A DNA stretch of 6,696 nt from Planctomycetota bacterium (GTDB lineage: Bacteria > Planctomycetota > Planctomycetia > Planctomycetales > Planctomycetaceae). The number at the start of each line of letters is the position of its first letter. Within the stretch, counting starts at the first letter, position 1. This document shows positions 1-5,173 of this stretch, in pieces. The notes under the pieces were generated by a model, which was not told where the DNA came from, made no database searches, and saw only the letters and a program-made list of their open reading frames with translations. The stretch is taken from assembly GCA_023429275.1 (NCBI GenBank), contig JAEYWB010000416.1:1-6696 (forward strand), in the 5' to 3' direction. Made by a program: the position numbers and the translations under genes.

Positions 1-266
<266 letters not shown>

Positions 267-277
267 AGGGAGGGAGG

Positions 278-306
278 AGGTTATTGCATCCCAACAACCC
301 GGTCAA
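278..306 (-). promoter_or_regulatory. Candidate promoter of tRNA-Pro
   Basis: On the minus strand a TTGACC hexamer (301-306) matches the -35 consensus in five of six bases. After exactly 17 bases it is followed by TAACCT (278-283), a weak -10 match. The tRNA 5' end lies 11 bases further on. Spacing and position fit a sigma70-type promoter; the poor -10 keeps confidence modest. Confidence 0.4.
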
Positions 307-573
307 CCTCATCGGTCTCGTAGTCAGGACACGCGGAAGGGGGCAAGGTTCGCGGTCCACGGGAAGCGTGCGAATGCCGTATCGCGAGTGAGCGAAAGAG
401 CTTGCGAGAGAGGTCCACGGCTGTGCGGTCGAGGTTCGACAGATTCCCCGCCCGCCAACACGATCGGCCAGCTCCGGCGGAACCTGCCGACCGCGGCACG
501 TGGTCGATGGGATGGCGACCTCGATGGGCTCGACTACACTCGGCCGCTCTTCCTCCCCCCGATTCGAGTCGAC

Positions 574-1185
574 ATGCCATTTCCTCAAGTCGTTCTGGCC
601 AGCCGCAATCAGAAGAAGGTCGGCGAGATGCGCGATCTCCTTGCTCCGTTTCAGATTCCGCTGATCGGAGTGGGAGAGCTCGAGGGGGTACCGGACGTGG
701 TTGAGGATGGCGAGACGTTTGCCGCCAATGCCGCCAAGAAGGCGCAGCAGATCGCCCGGCATCTCAAAATGTGGGCGATCGGAGAAGACAGCGGGCTGCG
801 GGTCGACGCGCTGAAAGGGGAGCCCGGCGTCTACAGCGCCCGCTACAGCGGCGACGGGGCGACCGATGAACGGAACAATGCGAAGCTGATCGCCGAGTTG
901 GCCGGCGTTCCGCCGGAGAAGCGGGGCGCGGGGTATGTCTGCCACGTGACCGTCGCGGATCCCGAGGGGACGGTCCGGCTCGATTTCGAGGACACCTGTC
1001 GCGGACGGATCCTCGACGAGGCCCGCGGCCCGAACGGGTTCGGCTACGATCCGCACTTCCTCGTGCGGGAGTATCACCAGACCTTCGGTGAGCTCTCCCC
1101 CGTCGTGAAGCAGCAGATCAGCCACCGGGCCCGTGCGGTCCGCCGGCTGATTCCCGAACTGCTCAAGGTGCTGTCGAACGGGTGA
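574..1185 (+). CDS. rdgB: RdgB/HAM1-type dITP/XTP pyrophosphatase
   Basis: Predicted to hydrolyse non-canonical purine nucleoside triphosphates (dITP, ITP, XTP) to the monophosphate and pyrophosphate in the cytoplasm, keeping deaminated bases out of DNA and RNA. The 203-residue product is the usual family length. Family motifs appear in order: ASRNQKK (9-15) in the phosphate-binding N-terminal loop, DGETFAANAAKKA (45-57), the core EDSGLRVDAL (71-80) with the expected catalytic Asp72, GVYSARYSG (85-93), GPNGFGYDP (152-160) and QISHRARA (181-188). The frame stays open back to an ATG at 388, but the added residues match nothing in the family, so the ATG at 574, directly before the first beta strand (PFPQVVLASRN), is chosen. 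No Shine-Dalgarno sequence is visible there. A TACACT hexamer at 535-540 could be a -10 box, without a convincing -35. The next gene starts 41 bases downstream on the same strand and may be cotranscribed. Confidence 0.95.
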   Translation: MPFPQVVLASRNQKKVGEMRDLLAPFQIPLIGVGELEGVPDVVEDGETFAANAAKKAQQIARHLKMWAIGEDSGLRVDALKGEPGVYSARYSGDGATDERNNAKLIAELAGVPPEKRGAGYVCHVTVADPEGTVRLDFEDTCRGRILDEARGPNGFGYDPHFLVREYHQTFGELSPVVKQQISHRARAVRRLIPELLKVLSNG

Positions 1186-1226
1186 GCGGGAAGCCGCGGC
1201 GAGCCCCGGGCTGAGGAGGACATGCT

Positions 1227-1748
1227 ATGGATTTCCTCTTTCGTTGGTTCGCACGCCTGCTGCCGAAGCCTGATACCAAAATGACGGCGGAACGTCAGCG
1301 CGCCGTCGAGATGGCTCTTCGAGATGCGGATACCTTCCTGACAGAGAGGCTGGCAAACTGCGGTTGGAGGGATGCCGATGTCCCCCGAGGGACGCGGATC
1401 CTGATTCAGACGGCGGTCCATGAGGCGAACCGATTGTCTCAGCCCGTGGCGACGACGGCCCATGTCATCGTCGCCGCCGTTCGTCTCGAACAACCGGCGG
1501 TACGACACCTGGCGAGCGGTCGAACGACGTCTCGCAATGTCCTGATCGCTCTTCGAGAGGCCGCGAGTTCCCTGATGCCTCCGGAACTGGAGGTCTTGGT
1601 CTCACCCGGTCTGTCGGCGGAATTGATGCAGCATCTCACTGCCCTGGGACCGGCTCATCCGGATGCGATCGTCGCCGCGATCCTCGCCGATCCAGAGTCT
1701 CTCGCAGCGACAATGTTTCGCGACTACGCGACCCGCTCTGCCAGGTGA
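1227..1748 (+). CDS. Small protein resembling a stand-alone divergent tandem Clp N-domain
   Basis: The product has 173 residues. After a short amphipathic N-terminus (MDFLFRWFARLLPKP) there is a helix rich in charged residues (about 20-45), then two segments that recall the Clp N-terminal repeat. The first, about residues 57-110, reads ILIQTAVHEANRLSQPVATT, then AHVIVAAVRL. This parallels the family pattern of a helix ending in EA, a 'Q/V-x-T-x-H' turn and a hydrophobic helix. The second, about 123-167, reads VLVSPGLSAELMQHLTAL, then PDAIVAAILADPESLAATM. There is no Walker motif, so this is not an unfoldase. By analogy with free Clp N-domains it might bind or present substrates to a ClpC/ClpA partner; that is inference. 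The start is well supported: GAGGAGGA (1213-1220) sits six bases before the ATG, the clearest ribosome binding site in the window. The last 25 bases overlap the end of the ftsW-like gene on the other strand. The family call is tentative; the gene itself is likely. Confidence 0.7.
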   Translation: MDFLFRWFARLLPKPDTKMTAERQRAVEMALRDADTFLTERLANCGWRDADVPRGTRILIQTAVHEANRLSQPVATTAHVIVAAVRLEQPAVRHLASGRTTSRNVLIALREAASSLMPPELEVLVSPGLSAELMQHLTALGPAHPDAIVAAILADPESLAATMFRDYATRSAR

Positions 1749-2893
1749 GAAGCGGTCCCGGGCTCTGGACCGGGCGTCACGACTGTGATCTGCGACGCCT
1801 CGGTCGGGCGGCTGGTCAACGAGAGAAAGACACCGATCGCCAGCAGGCTCCCGAGCAGGCTGCTCCCCCCCGCACTCAGCAGCGGGTGGGCGATCCCTTT
1901 CGGCGGGAGCATCGCGGTCACGACCGCGACGTTGATTGCCGCCTGGAGGACGAGCTGTGTCAGCAGCGTGGCGCCGGCGACGTATCGCCAGCGCTCCTGC
2001 CGGACTGCCCGCAGCATCCCCTGCCCGACCAGGAAAAGTCCGGTCCAGAAGAGGAGGATCGTCAGCGTCCCGGCGAGGCCGAGCTCCTCGCCGACGACGG
2101 CAAAGACGAAGTCGGTGTTCGCCTCGGGCAGGAAGCTCAGCTTCTGCCAGCCGCGGCCAAGGCCGACGCCCGTCGCTCCCCCGGCCCCCAGTGTCGTGAG
2201 CGACTGCTTGACCTGGTAGGGGGCGTTCTGAAAGTCCGTCCAGGCCTCGACGAAGCCCTGGAGCCGGCGGAGCTGGTAGGGCTTGAGAGCGACCAGGCCC
2301 AGGGCGAGTGGGACGATCGCCCCGATGCCGAGGGCGAAGTCTCGAAGCAGCCAGCCGGAGAGGAACAAAGTCATGCCGCCGATCAGCGTCAGGAAGGCGG
2401 CGGTCCCGAGGTCCGGCTCGACGAGCACCAGGAGGGCGCACAGGCCGATGGGGGCAGCCACTTCTCCGATTCGATGCAGCCACGGGCGTCCGTCGTTCCG
2501 CATGGCCGCTGGTCTCTGCTCGAGCAGCCAGCAGAGGAACAGAGGGAGCGTCACCTTGGCGAGCTCCGACGGCTGGAACGACAGGTAGCCGAGCCGCAGC
2601 CACCGCTGCGACCCGTTCACCTTGACTCCCAGCCCCGGGAGCAGGACGGCCAGGAGGAGGAGCACCGTGACGCCGAAGAAGGTCGGGGCGAACCGCAGAA
2701 GCCATTCCGCGGGGATCATGGCCGTGACGAAGGCGAGGGAGGCGGCGATTCCCAGGTAGAGCAAATGCCGCGAGAGATAGATCTGTTCGAAGTCAGACGG
2801 CTTCGCAGTCATGCTCGAGCTGAAGACCATCAGCACCCCGATCCCGAGGAGGAGGGTGACGAGCGAGACGAAGGTGGACCGCAGGGTCTGCAT
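1724..2893 (-). CDS. ftsW: FtsW-like SEDS-family peptidoglycan glycosyltransferase
   Basis: An integral inner-membrane protein of the SEDS family, which polymerises lipid II into glycan strands together with a class B penicillin-binding protein. Starting at the ATG at 2893 it has 389 residues and about ten membrane helices. Family motifs: VNGSQRWLRLG (92-102), QPSELAK (107-113), EPDLGT (159-164), FLPEANTDFVF (254-264) with the Asp (261) that corresponds to the essential Asp of the large extracellular loop, GEELG (268-272), LPPKG (329-333) and AGGSS (341-345). LPPKG resembles proteobacterial FtsW (LPTKG), favouring FtsW over RodA. The usual Tyr/Phe before GGSS is Ala. The frame is open to a GTG at 3004 (426 residues), but the extra 37 residues resemble nothing known and include an AT-rich, promoter-like stretch near 2961-2975, so the inner ATG is preferred. 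The gene is not next to mur, mraY or PBP genes here, unlike in a typical dcw cluster. No Shine-Dalgarno is visible. Confidence 0.92.
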   Translation of the reverse strand: MQTLRSTFVSLVTLLLGIGVLMVFSSSMTAKPSDFEQIYLSRHLLYLGIAASLAFVTAMIPAEWLLRFAPTFFGVTVLLLLAVLLPGLGVKVNGSQRWLRLGYLSFQPSELAKVTLPLFLCWLLEQRPAAMRNDGRPWLHRIGEVAAPIGLCALLVLVEPDLGTAAFLTLIGGMTLFLSGWLLRDFALGIGAIVPLALGLVALKPYQLRRLQGFVEAWTDFQNAPYQVKQSLTTLGAGGATGVGLGRGWQKLSFLPEANTDFVFAVVGEELGLAGTLTILLFWTGLFLVGQGMLRAVRQERWRYVAGATLLTQLVLQAAINVAVVTAMLPPKGIAHPLLSAGGSSLLGSLLAIGVFLSLTSRPTEASQITVVTPGPEPGTASHLAERVA

Positions 2894-3146
2894 TCGGGGT
2901 CGGACGAGAAGCCGGCGGAGCGAGTCGGAGAGACCGATTGGCACGCGCGTCGTCCGAGTGAACTTATCATCTCCAGTCGGGTTGGGCTGGAATCGCCAGA
3001 ACACGCAAACCGCCAGGAGTCGCCCCGCACTCTGGGCAGAATCGCTGAAACCCGACCGGGGAGCCGGTCAGGCCGCGACCAGGAAAGTGCGGTCCCGGAA
3101 CCTTCGCATGCCATCCCGACACGAAGTGCGCGATCCCCAAGGAAGG

Positions 3147-3163
3147 CATCCGTCAGACGGATG
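3147..3163. repeat. 17-bp palindrome
   Basis: CATCCGTC, one central A, then GACGGATG: a perfect inverted repeat of 8-bp arms. The arms are long enough for a hairpin with a short loop, and the symmetry around a single base would also suit a dimeric repressor site. It lies about 250 bases upstream of the ftsW-like ATG on that gene's coding strand. No T tract follows, so it is not an ordinary terminator. Its role is unknown. Confidence 0.5.
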
Positions 3164-3229
3164 AGGCCGGAGCATCCTGCGTTACCGGGGGGCGACCGGA
3201 AGGACGTCAATCGCAGGGAATGAATCGGC

Positions 3230-3251
3230 GCCCCCTCGAGAACACGGGGGC
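3230..3251 (-). terminator. GC hairpin after the small secreted-protein gene, possible terminator
   Basis: GCCCCC (3230-3235) and GGGGGC (3246-3251) can pair over a 10-base loop, and the hairpin begins 16 bases past the stop codon of the minus-strand gene that ends at 3268. No T-run follows, so termination would have to rely on the stem or on Rho; confidence is low. Confidence 0.3.
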
Positions 3252-3267
3252 TCCAATGGGAACCGCT

Positions 3268-3687
3268 CTAGATCTTCGGCTTGAGCACGATCGCTCCGAC
3301 CCCTTTCGCTCCAAACGGGCTTGTCCCGACGAACGAAACGGTGGCCGCATTATTGTTGAGCTTCCCTCGCATTTTCAGCTGGGAGATCCCCTCCTTCTTC
3401 GTCTCGAAGATCAAGGGGCCTGACGCCTTGTTCGTAGCGGTACCGCTGACTTCGAGGGTAATCATTTTGCCCATAGGGCCCCGGATGACGAACTCGCCCT
3501 TGAACGATTCCCCCATTCTCTCGCTGATGGTCAGGCCAGCATGGCCCACGCCTTCGCGGCCAGCGACACGAACATCACCGATCCAGGTCGACCCCGCGGC
3601 AAACGGGTCCTTCGATTCGTCCGCTGCTGAAACAGGGATTGCCCCACTCAGGAAGACGGCGACCGACATCATCAGAACAGCCCGCAT
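3268..3687 (-). CDS. Small secreted beta-rich protein of unknown function
   Basis: The 139-residue product starts with a clear Sec signal peptide: MRAVLMMSVAVFLSGAIPVS with likely cleavage after Ala21 (VSA-AD). The mature ~118 residues alternate polar and hydrophobic positions typical of beta strands, with glycine turns. STWIGDVRV (33-41), GLTISERMGESFKGEF (51-66), ITLEVSGTA (76-84), GPLIFETKKEG (90-100), LKMRGKL (104-110), AATVSFVG (114-121) and GVGAIVLK (129-136) look like successive strands. The pattern 'W-x-G ... LTI-x-E-R-x-G-x-x-F-x-G' recalls small planctomycete extracytoplasmic beta-barrels of lipocalin or avidin type, but I cannot assign a ligand or activity. The frame extends upstream to an ATG at 3825, but the signal peptide fixes the start at 3687. 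No cysteine occurs in the mature part and no lipobox is present, so it is probably a free periplasmic or exported protein. The region is less GC-rich than the flanking genes. Confidence 0.8.
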   Translation of the reverse strand: MRAVLMMSVAVFLSGAIPVSAADESKDPFAAGSTWIGDVRVAGREGVGHAGLTISERMGESFKGEFVIRGPMGKMITLEVSGTATNKASGPLIFETKKEGISQLKMRGKLNNNAATVSFVGTSPFGAKGVGAIVLKPKI

Positions 3688-3940
3688 TGTTAAGCCCCAA
3701 TTGTTCGCAGATGGCCGAAGTCGAAAGTCAGTCCACGGATGTGGGCGACGAACTATTTTGAGTGGGCCCCGGGAACGTTGTCCAGAGAACCGGCCAACCC
3801 GACGCCGCGCCCGAAGCGACATCACTGCGGTTTCTCGTCAGGGTGCCCAGGGGCTTCTGGAGAGATGCGCCTGGAATCGGCACATTCTGAGGTGATGTTC
3901 ACTGCTCGTTGAGCGGCCGTCGGGAGAGCACCCCTCCGGC
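3688..3940. other. Spacer upstream of the small secreted-protein gene
   Basis: These 253 bases separate two minus-strand genes and presumably hold the promoter of the secreted-protein gene. I see no convincing -35/-10 pair, tRNA or strong terminator for the gene that stops at 3941; the only hairpins are short (for example GCTC-GTT-GAGC near 3904-3914). The open frame across part of it is low-complexity Arg-rich and is not considered coding. Confidence 0.4.
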
Positions 3941-5071
3941 TTACTGGGCCATCGACCGGGAGCCCTGCGGCGAGCCGGCGATTGGAACCCCCTCAGGCAG
4001 AGGACGGGCCGCGACATTCAGGTCGCGCTCGTGGGCGAAGTCCTGCAGCTTGCGGTAGGTGTCGAAGCTGTCCGGATAGATCCAGAACGTCAGCGTCGCG
4101 AGGCTTCCCCCCTCCCGGAGGGCCTGCAGGAACCGCGAGCCGGGGCGGAGTGCTTCCTCAGCCGTTTCGCTCGGCGGCTCCCCTTCGGCACGGATTACCC
4201 AGCCCGAGACGACCATCCGGACCATCGTCTGCCCGTACTTCAGCTCATCGGCGATGTTGCCCGCCTTGTGCCGCTGGATGGCGTACTCCATCCGGTAGCC
4301 CTCGATCGGACCGACCGAGCTGGCGTAGCGGTCGCGCGACATGATGAATTCTCGCTGTCGCTGAATCTGGGACTGCAACGATTCCACAAGAGCATCGATG
4401 GGAACGACCGAAATCCGTCCGCCGCTGAGGCGGAAGTGGATCTCTTTCGAACTGACGACGCGCGCCAGGGGGGCGAGGCGGTGCTGGAGGACCTTCGGAG
4501 CGGGACGCGAATTTTCCATCGACGCCAGCTCGGCCCGGGCTCGTTCGAGAGCCTGTTTCAGCTCGTTGACTTCCAGCTGCCTGGCCTGCCGGGTGAGTGA
4601 TTCGTTCTGCAGGGCGAGAAGGTCCTGCTGGAGGGCGAGCTCCAGCTCTTCCAGCGCGAGCGGAGGTTTCGGGGCTTCGACCTGTTCCGCTTCCTTTCGC
4701 ACCGCAGCCTGCGTTTTCCGGATCTCCACGAGCTCCCGTCGCAGGCGCTCGGCTTCCTCGACGAGCTCCGCCGGAGGGGCGGGAGGAACGAGCTTGACGT
4801 TCGGCGTCCCGGGGGGCGGAGGCTCTTCCGCGAAGACCATCGGAAACGTGACGGGCGTCCCCAGCTCGACGGGAACAGGCTCCTCCTCTTCATCAATGTT
4901 CGTGATCGCGGTCACCGGGAGGGCCGCCGCCGGGAGCTTCACGGGAGCTTTCGCGGCGCGCAGACCGGCGATCACGATCAGGATCACCAGGATCCCGACC
5001 ATGTTGCACAGGACGTCCAGAAAGGAGTCCGAGCCGAGGGCCGGTTCGTCGGATGTGCGTTTCTTGGGCAT
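3941..5071 (-). CDS. ExbD/MotB-like membrane protein with coiled coil and C-terminal envelope domain
   Basis: The product has 376 residues. A short basic N-terminus (MPKKR) precedes one membrane helix, about 19-38, within SFLDVLCNMVGILVILIVIA. An Asp at position 19 opens the helix, as in ExbD/TolR (FIDV...) and MotB, where such an Asp carries protons. A Pro- and Glu-rich linker (42-100, with EEEE and PPPP runs) leads to a long coiled coil (about 101-185). A folded C-terminal region follows: KEIHFRLSGGRISVVPIDAL (209-228) to TLTFWIYPDSFDTYRKLQDF (326-345). That last segment resembles the end of the gene just upstream. The topology predicts one membrane span with the rest in the periplasm. The start at 5071 is preferred to the ATG at 5140 because the longer version only translates the tandem repeat of the gap (SPQPTAHSP). 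It is the second gene of an apparent operon, 102 bases after its neighbour. Role is inferred: a stator-like partner in a proton-driven or structural envelope complex. No Shine-Dalgarno is visible. Confidence 0.82.
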   Translation of the reverse strand: MPKKRTSDEPALGSDSFLDVLCNMVGILVILIVIAGLRAAKAPVKLPAAALPVTAITNIDEEEEPVPVELGTPVTFPMVFAEEPPPPGTPNVKLVPPAPPAELVEEAERLRRELVEIRKTQAAVRKEAEQVEAPKPPLALEELELALQQDLLALQNESLTRQARQLEVNELKQALERARAELASMENSRPAPKVLQHRLAPLARVVSSKEIHFRLSGGRISVVPIDALVESLQSQIQRQREFIMSRDRYASSVGPIEGYRMEYAIQRHKAGNIADELKYGQTMVRMVVSGWVIRAEGEPPSETAEEALRPGSRFLQALREGGSLATLTFWIYPDSFDTYRKLQDFAHERDLNVAARPLPEGVPIAGSPQGSRSMAQ

Positions 5072-5073
5072 GG

Positions 5074-5101
5074 GGCTGTGGGCTGTGGGCTGTGGGCTGT
5101 G
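5074..5101. repeat. Four tandem copies of a 7-base unit
   Basis: The unit GGCTGTG occurs four times in exact head-to-tail order, followed by GGG. It lies 2 bases upstream of the ATG of the ExbD/MotB-like gene, on the minus strand as a CACAGCC repeat, exactly where a ribosome binding site would be. It resembles the heptanucleotide tandem repeats known from cyanobacterial and some other genomes and is probably length-variable by slippage. Confidence 0.9.
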
Positions 5102-5173
5102 GGGAAGAGACGGGAAGGCCTGGGCTCCCGAACTCGTCACTCACGACCGACTCGCCACATTACCCTTCCTCTC

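Larger units (their letters stand above)
2894..3267. other. Spacer between the ftsW-like gene and the small secreted-protein gene
   Basis: No gene is supported with confidence in these 374 bases. The first 111 could be an N-terminal extension of the ftsW-like gene if its GTG at 3004 is used. A minus-strand frame from an ATG at 3149 to a stop at 2967 would give 60 residues with a GRGLTG...FCPECGA segment that vaguely recalls half a zinc ribbon, but only one CxxC pair is present. Other structures are a 17-bp palindrome at 3147-3163, a GACCGG/CCGGTC inverted repeat (3054-3069) and a GC hairpin at 3230-3251. The promoter of the ftsW-like gene should lie here. Confidence 0.5.

Noticed and set aside
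388..573. N-terminal extension of RdgB by 62 residues
   Set aside because: The extra sequence is Arg/Gly-rich and unlike the family, whose proteins begin directly before the VVLASRN strand.
1602..2705. 367-residue minus-strand frame overlapping the ftsW-like gene
   Set aside because: Arg/Ala/Pro-rich out-of-frame reading of the same gene, with no recognisable motif.
3054..3069. GACCGG/CCGGTC inverted repeat as terminator
   Set aside because: Short stem with no T tract and no gene ending next to it on either strand.
1745..3223. 492-residue open frame on the + strand antisense to the ftsW-like gene
   Set aside because: Its composition is Arg/Glu/Gln/Pro-rich with no domain, while the opposite strand carries an unmistakable SEDS protein. 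It is a mirror frame of GC-rich coding DNA.
3688..3825. Longer start for the small secreted protein
   Set aside because: It would place 46 basic, low-complexity residues before a perfect signal peptide.
5072..5140. Longer start for the ExbD-like protein
   Set aside because: The added residues only translate the tandem repeat and gap sequence; MPKKR directly before the membrane helix is the natural N-terminus.
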